From: Myxococcus stipitatus
Lineage (GTDB): Bacteria; Myxococcota; Myxococcia; Myxococcales; Myxococcaceae
Direction: 5' to 3'
DNA length: 64,000 nt
NCBI RefSeq assembly: GCF_038561935.1
Contig: NZ_CP102770.1
Location: forward strand, 9,424,001-9,488,000
Each line of letters opens with the position of its first letter. Position 1 is the first letter of the stretch. Both the position numbers and the translations under genes were made by a program. The notes under the pieces were generated by a model. The model was given only the letters and a program-made list of their open reading frames with translations. It made no database searches and was not told the origin of the DNA. This document shows positions 33,778 to 43,179 of the stretch, in pieces.

Positions 33778-34743
33778 TCAGATGCGAGCGACGGTGACGC
33801 CCGAGTCCACCGCCTGCAGGTCGTCCCCGAAGGACACATCCACGGGGGCGCCGGAGGGCGGGTCATACGGCGCGCGCCCGACCTGCTTGGTTCCGAAGCG
33901 CGGCATCAGCGGCGCCATCACGTAGGAGCGGAAGCACCAGGCGAAGAAGCTCACCGGCTTCAGGTCGGGGTGGATGGACGCCTCGATTTTCGCGTGGGCC
34001 TCCGGCAGCAGGCTCCAGTGCAGGCCCGGCGTCTCGTGGTGGACCGCGTGCAGGCCGTTGTTGAAGAGGAAGAAGTTGATGAGGCGACCGGTGAAGCTGC
34101 GGCTGTGGTCATGGTCGCTCCAGGGGTCCGCGTGGACGTGCTGGATGTAGTTGAAGAACATGATGGTCCACAGCGAGAAGAAGGCCGGAATCAGGAACGC
34201 GAAGGCCCAGACGCGCAGGCCGCCCGCCACGCCGAACAGGTAGATGGCCAGCGCGACGAGCGCCGCGTGCGTGCCGCCCCACACGACGTACTGGAGGACA
34301 ATCTGGCGGAACAGCGCGGGATTGCGCGCGCGCGCCTTCTCGATGAAGGCCTTCGTCGGCTCCTGCTGCCAGTAGGTCGAGATGAAGGGGAAGAAGAAGG
34401 CCACCAGGAAGTTGTGCTTCTTCGAGTAGCGCCAGGTGATGGTGGCGTCGCCCGCCTTGTTGACGAACTTGTGGTGGTTCAGGTTGTGCGTCGGAATCCA
34501 CACGAAGGTGGGGTAGCCGTAGAAGAGCGACAGCCACATGCCCATCGCCTCATTCATCTTCCGGTTGCGGAAGGTGGGGCAGTGATTGTGGTTGTGGGCG
34601 ATGACCCCCGCGGACAGCGCCAGGTAGCACGCGAGAGGACACAGGTACGGGATGAGCTGGGGGGCCGCGTACATCGACAGGGCCACCACCGGCATCGCCA
34701 GGCACCAGAGAAGAGTACGAACGTCGGCGCTGTAACGGAGCAT
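33778..34743 (-). CDS. membrane fatty acid desaturase
   Basis: A membrane enzyme of 321 residues with the three His clusters of di-iron acyl desaturases: AHNHNHCP, HNLNHHKF and HAVHHETP, plus an extra H-V-H. These sit between four or more hydrophobic segments, as expected for the FA_desaturase family. It should introduce a double bond into fatty acyl chains or a related lipid, tuning membrane fluidity. A beta-carotene ketolase/hydroxylase-like role is less likely from the His spacing. It is a single gene, divergent from the RCC1 gene with about 270 bases between. Confidence 0.85.
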   Translation of the reverse strand: MLRYSADVRTLLWCLAMPVVALSMYAAPQLIPYLCPLACYLALSAGVIAHNHNHCPTFRNRKMNEAMGMWLSLFYGYPTFVWIPTHNLNHHKFVNKAGDATITWRYSKKHNFLVAFFFPFISTYWQQEPTKAFIEKARARNPALFRQIVLQYVVWGGTHAALVALAIYLFGVAGGLRVWAFAFLIPAFFSLWTIMFFNYIQHVHADPWSDHDHSRSFTGRLINFFLFNNGLHAVHHETPGLHWSLLPEAHAKIEASIHPDLKPVSFFAWCFRSYVMAPLMPRFGTKQVGRAPYDPPSGAPVDVSFGDDLQAVDSGVTVARI

Positions 34744-35016
34744 GGCCGGCAGTGTGCCTTACGCCTCTGTCCGGAACCAAAACTATCGCTCCGACGTTGG
34801 GGCGCGTGCCTGCTCGCTCGCGATGTAGGAGGGGATGCGACGCCCGTCCCCTCGGATTCGCAGAGTCTGTCAGGACGCGCCGGGTCTCCTCCCGATTGAA
34901 ACACGGACGGAATCGTCGAAATGAGCGGTCCGTCGCTTGCGCGCCTTTGTCGCCCGACGGTAATACGCCCGCCACATTCTGACTCTGCAAATCAATATCA
35001 AAACCAGGGAGAATCC

Positions 35017-36777
35017 ATGAAGTCTCGTGTCCAGGCCGTGGCGCTCGTGTGTCCGTGGCTCGCCGCGTGTGGGTCCGACGTGGAGGTCACCCCGGGAACC
35101 CCCGTCGTGCCCTTCGTGCAGGTGGCATCGCCCGTGTCTGGCGCGAGCGTGGATGAGGCCGTGATGCGGCTGTCCGGTCAGGTGACGGCGCCGGGCACGC
35201 TCGCGAAGCTGGCGGTGCGGGTGAACGGGGGCGAGCCACGCCCGGTGGAGGTGACGGCTGGGGGGTACAACGTGAGCACCTTCGTGGTGGAGCTCACGCT
35301 CGCGGAGGGTGACAACGAGGTCACGTTCGAGGCGGAGGACGCGCTCGGCGGCACGAGCGTCCAGTTGGTGCGGCTCACCTTCGCGCCGGAGACGCAGGCG
35401 CCCCACATCCAGGTGCGGTCGCCCGCCGCGGGGCTCGCCGTCAGCGCGCGCCGGGTGCGCGTGGAGCTGACCGCCACGGACAACAAGGGTGTCACGGGGC
35501 TCACCTACTCGCTCAACGGCGGCGCCGAGGAGACGCTGCGCCTGCCCTCCTCGCCCGAAGACGTCCTCGCCTTCGACGTGACGCCTCGCGCGGGGGCGAA
35601 CCAGCTCGTGGTGCGCGCGAGCGACGCGCGAGGCAACGTGGGTACGTCCACCGTGGGCTTCCACCTGGGCGGCCTGTCCACCGCGGGCGGCCTGCACAGC
35701 GGCGCGCTCCGCGACGGCCGCGTCTATACGTGGGGACGCAACCTGCGCGGCCAGCTGGGCCTGGGCGCGGGCTCCGCTGCCAACTACAACGTGCCCCAGC
35801 GGGTGCCGGGCCTCGAGGGCGTGGTCTCCATCGCCTTCAACCAGGGCTTCTCCATGGCGCTCGACGCGAGCGGCGCCGTGTGGACGTGGGGCGAGAACAG
35901 CAACGGCCAGCTGGGACACGGCACGCCTCCGGAGCCCGGCCAGCCGCGGACGCCGGGCGCGTCCATGAGCGCCTCGCCGGCGCGGGTGCCCGGCCTGACG
36001 GGCGGGGTGGCCATCGCCGCCGGCTACACCCACGGCCTGGTGCTGATGGAGGACGGCACGGTGCGCGCCTTCGGCTCCAATGACGAGGGACAACTGGGGG
36101 ATGGCACCATGACCTCGCGCGACTACGCCCTGCCCGTGCCCGGCGTGACGGACGCGGTGAAGGTGGTGGCGGGCTCGGCGCACTCGGCGGTGCTGAAGCG
36201 CGACGGCACCGTCTGGGTGTGGGGCCGCAACACCTACGGCAACCTGGGCACGGGGACCGCGGGCAAGCCGGGGCGCCCCTCGGCCGACGTGGTGCCGGGC
36301 CTGACGAACGTGGTCGACATCGCCAACGGGCGCGACCACTTCCTCGCGGTGCACGCGGACGGCACCGTGTCCTCGTGGGGCCTGGGCGCCAGCGGACAAC
36401 TGGGACATGGGCTCAAGGGCAAGGACGTGCAGAGCGCCACGCCCGTGAAGGCCAGGGGCGTGACGGACGCCCGCGCCGTCTTCGCCAACGGCAACTACGG
36501 CTTCGCCCGGCGCGCGGATGGCTCGCTGCTGGCCTGGGGACAGAACGGCAACGGCCAGCTGGGCGTGAGCGACGAGGCGGACCGCGCCGAGCCCACGGCC
36601 TCCTCGGAGAAGGTGAGCCCGCTGTCCTCCATGGGCATGGGCGCCACCCACGTCATCGCCGTGCGCGGGGATGGCTCCATCTACGCGTGGGGCTGGAACC
36701 TGGAGGGCTCGCTGGGCCCCAGCGGCGTCATCGACCGCTGGGCCTATACCGACCCCATTCCGGTGAGCCTGCCGTGA
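35017..36777 (+). CDS. RCC1-repeat beta-propeller lipoprotein
   Basis: A protein of 586 residues with lipoprotein signal VQAVALVCPWLAAC. Residues 25-220 contain two bacterial Ig-like segments (VQVASPVSGASVDEAVMRLSG; IQVRSPAAGLAVSARRVRVEL). Seven RCC1 repeats follow, each with a W-G-x-N-x-x-G-Q-L-G core (VYTWGRNLRGQLGLG, VWTWGENSNGQLGHG and so on), enough for one seven-bladed propeller. The surface role is unknown. The stop overlaps the start of the di-heme oxidoreductase gene (GTGA), so the two are translationally coupled. The ATG at 35017 has GGGAG five bases upstream. Confidence 0.85.
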   Translation: MKSRVQAVALVCPWLAACGSDVEVTPGTPVVPFVQVASPVSGASVDEAVMRLSGQVTAPGTLAKLAVRVNGGEPRPVEVTAGGYNVSTFVVELTLAEGDNEVTFEAEDALGGTSVQLVRLTFAPETQAPHIQVRSPAAGLAVSARRVRVELTATDNKGVTGLTYSLNGGAEETLRLPSSPEDVLAFDVTPRAGANQLVVRASDARGNVGTSTVGFHLGGLSTAGGLHSGALRDGRVYTWGRNLRGQLGLGAGSAANYNVPQRVPGLEGVVSIAFNQGFSMALDASGAVWTWGENSNGQLGHGTPPEPGQPRTPGASMSASPARVPGLTGGVAIAAGYTHGLVLMEDGTVRAFGSNDEGQLGDGTMTSRDYALPVPGVTDAVKVVAGSAHSAVLKRDGTVWVWGRNTYGNLGTGTAGKPGRPSADVVPGLTNVVDIANGRDHFLAVHADGTVSSWGLGASGQLGHGLKGKDVQSATPVKARGVTDARAVFANGNYGFARRADGSLLAWGQNGNGQLGVSDEADRAEPTASSEKVSPLSSMGMGATHVIAVRGDGSIYAWGWNLEGSLGPSGVIDRWAYTDPIPVSLP

Positions 36778-38222
36778 AGCGCGCCGCCGCGCTGGGCCTC
36801 ATGCTGACGCTCCTGGGTGCCGCCGCGTGCGGCGACACCTCGGAGCCACCGTCCAAGCCCCCGCCGCCGGAGCCCGAGCCGCCCATCGTGACTCCGCCGC
36901 GCTTCGACGTGCCGGAGCGCGGCGAGGACAAGCCCGGCGGCGACACCAGCGTCGTGAGGTCCGGCCCCACCGCGTTCACCCAGCCCGCGGCCAACCTCTC
37001 GCTGGCCCGGAGCGCCGAGTTCTTCGTGGGTGAGTCCGTCTTCGAGGCGGACTGGGTGCCCGCGCCCGGCGCGCAGCCGGAGCGCGATGGGCTGGGCCCC
37101 GTCTTCCACTCCGTCTCCTGCCTCGCCTGCCACCTGGGCAACGGCCGGGGACGGCCTCCCGAGGAGAACGAGGTGGCGGACACGCTGCTGGTGCGCCTGT
37201 CGGTGCCAGGAGCGGGGCCCCATGGCGAGCCCGTGCCCGAGCCCACCTACGGCGACCAGCTCCAGCCTCGCGGGGTTCGACAGGTCCCCGCCGAGGGACA
37301 GGTGCGCATGACGTGGAGGGACGTCCCCGGCACCTTCGCGGACGGCGAGCCCTACACGCTGCGCGAGCCCCGGCTCGCGCTGACGAACCTGGCCCATGGC
37401 CCCATGGCCCCGGACACCCGCACCTCCGCGCGCGTGGCGCAGCCCATGGTGGGCCTGGGCCTGCTGGCCGCCATCCCCAACGAGACACTCGTCGAGTGGG
37501 CGGACCCGGATGACAGCAACAAGGACGGCGTCTCGGGCCGGGTCAACCGCGTGTGGAACCAGCGCCTGGGGCACGTCACCCTGGGGCGCTTCGGCTGGAA
37601 GGCGAACCAGCCGGACCTCGAGCACCAGAACGCGGCGGCCTTCCTGGGAGACCTGGGGCTCACCACGTCCCTGTTCCCCCAGGAGAACTGCACCGCGGCC
37701 CAGGCCCCGTGCCACGCCGCCCCCAACGGCGGTGCTCCCGAGGTGAGCGAGCGGCAGCGGCTGGCGCTCGACTTCTACTCCCACATGGTGGCGGTCCCCG
37801 CGCGAGAAGGCACGAGCGCGCCCCAGGTGCTCCAGGGAAAGGGCGTCTTCCACCGCGTGGGCTGCGCGAAGTGCCACCGCCCCTCCGTCACCACCGGCAC
37901 CCTGGCGGGCTACCCGGAGCTGTCGGGACAGCTCATCTGGCCGTACTCGGACCTGCTGCTGCATGACCTGGGGGAGGGGCTCGCCGATGGACGCGAGGAC
38001 TTCCTCGCCACCGGACGCGAGTGGCGCACCGCCCCGCTCTGGGGACTGGGCCACACCCAGGCGGTGAGCGGACACACGCACCTGCTGCACGACGGCCGCG
38101 CCCGCACGCCCCTGGAGGCCATCCTCTGGCACGACGGCGAGGCCCGGTCCGCGAAGGAGGCCGTGCGCGCGCTGCCCAAGGCGGAGCGGGAGGCGCTCCT
38201 CGCCTTCCTCGGCTCGCTCTGA
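36774..38222 (+). CDS. di-heme c-type oxidoreductase (DUF1111/thiol oxidoreductase type)
   Basis: A lipoprotein of 482 residues (signal AAALGLMLTLLGAAAC) with a Pro-rich linker. Two CxxCH heme sites are SCLACH (116-120) and GCAKCH (364-368). The body has the DUF1111 pattern (LGPVFHSVSCLACHLGNGRGR; GRFGWKANQPDLEHQNAAAF; HTHLLHDGRARTPLEAI). DUF1111 proteins resemble di-heme peroxidases and often accompany imelysin-like iron proteins. No imelysin gene is here; the partner is the RCC1 lipoprotein. It starts at GTG inside the upstream stop codon. The likely location is the periplasmic face of a membrane, handling electrons from an unknown donor. Confidence 0.87.
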   Translation: MKRAAALGLMLTLLGAAACGDTSEPPSKPPPPEPEPPIVTPPRFDVPERGEDKPGGDTSVVRSGPTAFTQPAANLSLARSAEFFVGESVFEADWVPAPGAQPERDGLGPVFHSVSCLACHLGNGRGRPPEENEVADTLLVRLSVPGAGPHGEPVPEPTYGDQLQPRGVRQVPAEGQVRMTWRDVPGTFADGEPYTLREPRLALTNLAHGPMAPDTRTSARVAQPMVGLGLLAAIPNETLVEWADPDDSNKDGVSGRVNRVWNQRLGHVTLGRFGWKANQPDLEHQNAAAFLGDLGLTTSLFPQENCTAAQAPCHAAPNGGAPEVSERQRLALDFYSHMVAVPAREGTSAPQVLQGKGVFHRVGCAKCHRPSVTTGTLAGYPELSGQLIWPYSDLLLHDLGEGLADGREDFLATGREWRTAPLWGLGHTQAVSGHTHLLHDGRARTPLEAILWHDGEARSAKEAVRALPKAEREALLAFLGSL

Positions 38223-38257
38223 GCCGGGCACGCCCTCGATTGACATTCCGGGGCAGC

Positions 38258-38272
38258 AGAATCCGGGATTCT
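38258..38272. promoter_or_regulatory. perfect 7+1+7 palindrome, possible operator
   Basis: AGAATCC-G-GGATTCT is a perfect inverted repeat, extended by CAG/CTG outside one mismatch. A TTGACA lies 12 bases upstream. The size suits a dimeric regulator. No gene starts close by, so its target is unclear. Confidence 0.35.
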
Positions 38273-38296
38273 TCTGTCATCCAGATACACTGAAAT

Positions 38297-38332
38297 CCGG
38301 CCCGGGGAGACCTCCTGTCCACCCCGGGCCGG
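38297..38332. terminator. terminator-like hairpin after the di-heme gene
   Basis: A perfect 11-base stem, CCGGCCCGGGG / CCCCGGGCCGG, with a 14-base loop, about 75 bases after the oxidoreductase stop. The following sequence is GGCATTTC, only weakly T-rich. Confidence 0.5.
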
Positions 38333-38737
38333 GGCATTTCGCCCCACGGCGTGCCGAAACAGACCTGCTCCCGGCACCGTGTCGCCCGTGACTCCTGGAT
38401 TGCACCTGCACCCAGGACACCTCCGTCTCGCGGAAGTCCTGTGCGGGCGACTGTCGGCTCGCCGACATATCCATACGTCCCGCCCGCCGCCCCGTGGCCA
38501 TTCCTCCCCTCGAGGAGGTCCCTCGCCCGTCTCCCGGTGGACAACCGAGCGAAACAGGGAAGCGGGAACAAGAGTTCCGCACAAGGATTGCACCAGTATC
38601 CTGGACTCCTGGTTGTTGTTCCCACATCAGGGAGTCTGAGGGGACCCGGCGGACAGGCCGTTGGAGTCCCTGACATCGGACGTTGCGGCACGGGCGAGGT
38701 GAAAGTGTCTCGAGAATCGGTTATGCGAAAAGGCATC

Positions 38738-39187
38738 ATGGGAGCCAAACGAATTGCCGTGCAGCCGAAGCTCGCTGATTTCCAGGAGAGGATCCGCGCG
38801 TCGGGTCTTCGCAGCACCGCGCCCCGCGTGGCGGTGCTCCGCGAGCTGGAGTCCGCCACCGCGCCGATGAGCCACGCCGACCTGGTGGATGCGCTGGGTG
38901 ACGAGGGCTACGACCGGGTGACCATCTACCGCAACCTGACGGACCTCACCGAGGCCGGCCTGGTGGTGCGCGCGGACCTGGGCGACCACGTGTGGCGCTT
39001 CGAGCTGCGCCGCTCGGGTGACGAGCACAGCGGCAACCACCCGCACTTCACCTGCACGGACTGCGGCACGGTGGCCTGTCTGCCGGAGGAGTCCATCCGC
39101 ATCGCGGGCTCCAAGGGCGTGCCCCGCGCCGTGGCGCAGAAGAGCGTGGACGTGCAGCTGCGCGGTCTCTGCGACCGCTGCGCGTAA
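38738..39187 (+). CDS. Fur-family metalloregulator
   Basis: A DNA-binding repressor of 149 residues. The winged helix covers residues 14-90 (LRSTAPRVAVLRELES; YDRVTIYRNLTDLTEAGLV). The dimerisation/metal domain has HSGNHPHFTCTDCG (His97, His101, His103, Cys106, Cys109) and a second Cys pair, CDRC (145, 148), forming the structural zinc site. Whether it senses iron, zinc or peroxide cannot be told. AAAAGG sits just upstream of the ATG at 38738; an ATG at 38723 is possible. No metal transport gene is adjacent. Two hairpins follow the stop. Confidence 0.9.
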   Translation: MGAKRIAVQPKLADFQERIRASGLRSTAPRVAVLRELESATAPMSHADLVDALGDEGYDRVTIYRNLTDLTEAGLVVRADLGDHVWRFELRRSGDEHSGNHPHFTCTDCGTVACLPEESIRIAGSKGVPRAVAQKSVDVQLRGLCDRCA

Positions 39188-39195
39188 CCCCTCTG

Positions 39196-39263
39196 GGGCC
39201 TCATCACGAGAGGCCCGAGCGCTCCCACCTGACCGGACGCGGGGCATCACCCCCCGCGTCCGG
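39196..39263. terminator. two tandem hairpins between convergent genes
   Basis: GGGCCTC / GAGGCCC (39196-39202 and 39210-39216) is followed by a perfect 12-base stem, CCGGACGCGGGG / CCCCGCGTCCGG (39233-39244 and 39252-39263). They lie between the convergent regulator and protease genes and probably stop transcription in both directions. Confidence 0.6.
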
Positions 39264-39287
39264 CAGCCGCCGGAGCGTGACGGTCTG

Positions 39288-40583
<1,296 letters not shown>

Positions 40584-40941
40584 GCGGGGGACAGCTCCTT
40601 GACGAGAGACCGCCGCCGGGGTGGCGGACGGCGCGCGCATCTTCAAGCCATCCCGCAATACCTGTAAATCACAATAAAAACTGTTTTCGCGTAACTCAAA
40701 TAGACGCAACTTCATTGCAATAGACGACACACCGCGTCCTTCCCGGGAGCAGTCGTGCGTCATGTGGTGAGCACTTGTGACGAGCAGCGTCGAACCCGGG
40801 CGGCCGGGCGGCGCCATGTCCCCGCGGACGGCCCTCGAGCGTGGTGGCATGGGGGGCGACAGGGCAGGTTGGCGCAGCGAGGCAGCCTCCCCACCCTTGC
40901 CCCCAGAAGCCGTCCTCTCACGGAAGGGAGAAGCACCCCAT
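40584..40941. other. AT-rich divergent promoter region
   Basis: About 360 bases without a gene. Between 40650 and 40730 the DNA is much more AT-rich than its surroundings (for example AATCACAATAAAAACTG), as expected for a promoter. It contains the two AATAGACG repeats annotated separately. Confidence 0.55.
40699..40726. promoter_or_regulatory. direct repeat AATAGACG, possible regulator site
   Basis: Two perfect copies of AATAGACG at 40699-40706 and 40719-40726, 20 bases apart start to start, or about two helical turns. They are 116 bases upstream of the protease start on the minus strand. This spacing is common for activator sites of response regulators. Confidence 0.4.
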
Positions 40942-41481
40942 ATGAAGACGCTCATCACCACGTTGGCCCTGTGCCTGGGCACCGCCGCGCTCGCGCAGAG
41001 CGAACCCGAGAAGGCCCCCTCGCAGACGCAGGTTCCGGGCCCCAACACGCGTGTCCACACCGGCGTGAATGCCGCGGACGTGGGCCGCGGCATCAACGGG
41101 GCCAAGAAGGAGGCGGAGAAGGTCCCCGGCCACGACAACACCTACAACAAGAAGGACGCGCTGAGCCTCAAGGGCACCTTGAAGGAGGCGGACGACGACA
41201 GCGTCAGCCTGACGCGCAAGAACCTGCCGGACGCCAAGCTGGAGGTGAAGGACCAGACGGTGGTGCTGCTGGACGGCAAGAAGGTCCGCGCGGACGAGAT
41301 TCCCGAGGGCTCCGAGCTGAAGGTCCGCTTCCAGCTCGACGGCGACAACATCGTCGCCGTGGAGGTGCGCGCCACCAGCCCCAAGGGCACCGGGGGCTCC
41401 GGCCAGGACACGAAGAAGGACAAGGACGCGAAGCCCGTCGACGAGGACGTGAAGAAGGACCTCAACGACGGCACTCATTGA
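40942..41481 (+). CDS. exported small protein of unknown function
   Basis: A product of 179 residues with a type I signal peptide (MKTLITTLALCLGTAALA, cut before QSEPEK). The mature part starts with a hydrophilic region containing NAADVGRGINGAKKEAEKVPG. A single beta-rich core follows (LSLKGTLKEADDDSVSLTRK; KVRADEIPEGSELKVRFQLD), resembling an OB-like or DUF5666-type fold, and then a Lys/Asp-rich tail. The fold guess is weak. It is probably periplasmic. AAGGGAG lies upstream and two hairpins follow the stop, so it seems monocistronic. Confidence 0.7.
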   Translation: MKTLITTLALCLGTAALAQSEPEKAPSQTQVPGPNTRVHTGVNAADVGRGINGAKKEAEKVPGHDNTYNKKDALSLKGTLKEADDDSVSLTRKNLPDAKLEVKDQTVVLLDGKKVRADEIPEGSELKVRFQLDGDNIVAVEVRATSPKGTGGSGQDTKKDKDAKPVDEDVKKDLNDGTH

Positions 41482-41488
41482 GCCGCAC

Positions 41489-41540
41489 GGCGTTGACTGG
41501 CCAACGCCAGACCCGGCCCACTCCCTCGCGGGGGTGGGCC
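41489..41540 (+). terminator. tandem terminator-like hairpins
   Basis: GGCGTTG / CAACGCC (41489-41495 and 41502-41508), then GGCCCAC / GTGGGCC (41515-41521 and 41534-41540) followed by AGGTCATTTG. They begin seven bases after the preceding stop codon. Confidence 0.55.
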
Positions 41541-41670
41541 AGGTCATTTGTGTTCCCTTCCGCGTCGCCGCGATTGCCCACCGTGGGCAGTCCCCTTCCC
41601 TCTCCTCGCGGAAGCCGAGGGTGGGCCGCACGGTACGCCGCTTGCTCCGGACCGAGGCCGGGAGGAAGCG

Positions 41671-43170
41671 GTGATTCGACGACTGTTCGGCGCGAGTGTC
41701 GGTGTGGCGGTGATGGTGGCGGCCTGGGCGTGTGGCGGTTCCGACAAGCCAGGGCCGGATTCCACGGGTGAGCCCGAGCCTCCCGTGTCCGAGGGCGACG
41801 CGGGCGCCGACGGTGGCCCGGAGGACGACGGAGGCACGCAGAACCCGGAGCCCCCCGACGCGGGTCCTCCCGACGCGGGAGAGCCTCCGGTGCCGCCCAA
41901 GCCCGAGGGCCCCTGGCCCACGGACCCGCTGACGAACTACTCGTCGAAGTACGCCATCCCCAAGGTCGTCGCCATGGGCGTAGACGCCGCGCACAACCTC
42001 TGGTTCCTGAACCGGGACCGCATCGGCGTGCTGCGCGCGGGCACGGACAAGGTGCTGTGGAACAGCCAGCCCATCGGCCAGGCCAGCCGGGGCTTCGGCA
42101 CGAGCCCGGACAACCTCGCCACCAACTCGCGCGTCATCTGCGGCGGCAAGGCCGGTGAGGCCTACGTGGGCTACGAGGCCGTCAACGACATCCCCGGCGG
42201 CCAGCGCATCGCCGGGCGCGGCGAGGCGGACTTCTCCGAGGAGCGCTACCTGGAGTTCCAGAAGGGCGACGTGGACGCGGTGGCGGTGAGCGACGACGGC
42301 ACGGACATCGTGCTGCGCGAGCACCTCTTCCGCTCGAAGGGCACCAGCCGCCCCAGCCGCAACGAGCCCATCGGCATCCGCAACAGCAATGACTTCCACT
42401 ACGACGAGGACCGCTCCGTCTACTCGTGCGTGCGCGTGATGCAGGGCCCCTACGAGGGCGAGGTCTACGTCGGCACCAACCACGGCGTGACGCGCATCCG
42501 CGGCTACGAGTACAGCAGCCACCGCCACCCGGCCTACTGGGTCACCACCCCCACGGGGGGCCGCTCCCAGCGCGCGGGCTACACCTTCGGGCTGGGCCTC
42601 TCGAAGGACGGGCACCTGCTCATCGCCAACGACTGGAAGATTGGCATCCTACCTCCCAACGCGGCGCTGGAGTGGTGGGACTCCGAGGAGCGCAAGCCGG
42701 AGATGCCCGCGGGCGTGGAGCCGGCCCTCTACACGCTCAACACCTTCGTGGACCCGGTGAACCCGGGCAACGACGAGACGCGCGGGGAGACGGCGCCGTT
42801 CAACTTCTGGCGCGCCTTCCAGCAGACGGCGGATGGCTACTACTACGTCGGCGGCCTGGGCACGGGCCTGTGGCAGTTCCAGGCGAATCCGCAGCGGCAC
42901 AACCCGAGCAAGCTCGCCGACTCCGACTATGTCCGCATCCAGGGCGCCAACACGGACGACTACACGGCGCTCGCCGCCACGCGCGATGGCTCGCTCTTCG
43001 TGGGCACCGCGGACCACGGCCTGTGGCGGCTGACGCCGACGAAGCAACTGGAGAAGGTGGACGGCGTGAGCGGCTCCAAGGTGCAGCAGCTCATCTACGA
43101 CGCGCGGGTGACGCCGGGCGCGCTGTACGCGCTGGTGGACGGCAAGCTGTACGTGCTGCGCGGGTACTGA
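41671..43170 (+). CDS. beta-propeller-like lipoprotein of unknown function
   Basis: A product of 499 residues starting at GTG, with a near-perfect GGAGGAAGCG before it. The signal ends in VMVAAWAC, followed by a long Asp/Pro/Gly linker (DAGADGGPED; PPDAGPPDAGEP), a common spacer for surface lipoproteins. The body has repeated blade-like segments (MGVDAAHNLWFLNRDRIGVL; GEVYVGTNHGVTRIRGYEY; ALAATRDGSLFVGTADHGLW), similar to two-component-regulator propellers. I infer a surface-exposed propeller with an unknown binding partner. It is convergent with the next kinase gene, nine bases apart. Confidence 0.75.
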   Translation: MIRRLFGASVGVAVMVAAWACGGSDKPGPDSTGEPEPPVSEGDAGADGGPEDDGGTQNPEPPDAGPPDAGEPPVPPKPEGPWPTDPLTNYSSKYAIPKVVAMGVDAAHNLWFLNRDRIGVLRAGTDKVLWNSQPIGQASRGFGTSPDNLATNSRVICGGKAGEAYVGYEAVNDIPGGQRIAGRGEADFSEERYLEFQKGDVDAVAVSDDGTDIVLREHLFRSKGTSRPSRNEPIGIRNSNDFHYDEDRSVYSCVRVMQGPYEGEVYVGTNHGVTRIRGYEYSSHRHPAYWVTTPTGGRSQRAGYTFGLGLSKDGHLLIANDWKIGILPPNAALEWWDSEERKPEMPAGVEPALYTLNTFVDPVNPGNDETRGETAPFNFWRAFQQTADGYYYVGGLGTGLWQFQANPQRHNPSKLADSDYVRIQGANTDDYTALAATRDGSLFVGTADHGLWRLTPTKQLEKVDGVSGSKVQQLIYDARVTPGALYALVDGKLYVLRGY

Positions 43171-43179
43171 CGGCGCGCG

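Larger units (their letters stand above)
38223..38737. other. intergenic region before the Fur-family gene
   Basis: About 515 bases with no convincing gene. It holds a 15-base palindrome at 38258-38272, a terminator-like hairpin at 38297-38332 and a looser inverted repeat (GGGAACAA at 38564-38571, TTGTTCCC at 38616-38623). The frame in phase with the regulator is open from 38351 but Pro/Ser-rich and probably non-coding. Confidence 0.5.

Noticed and set aside
38351..38737. N-terminal extension of the Fur-family protein to 278 residues
   Set aside because: The extension is Pro/Ser/Arg-rich and Fur proteins are about 130-160 residues; a Shine-Dalgarno sits before 38738.
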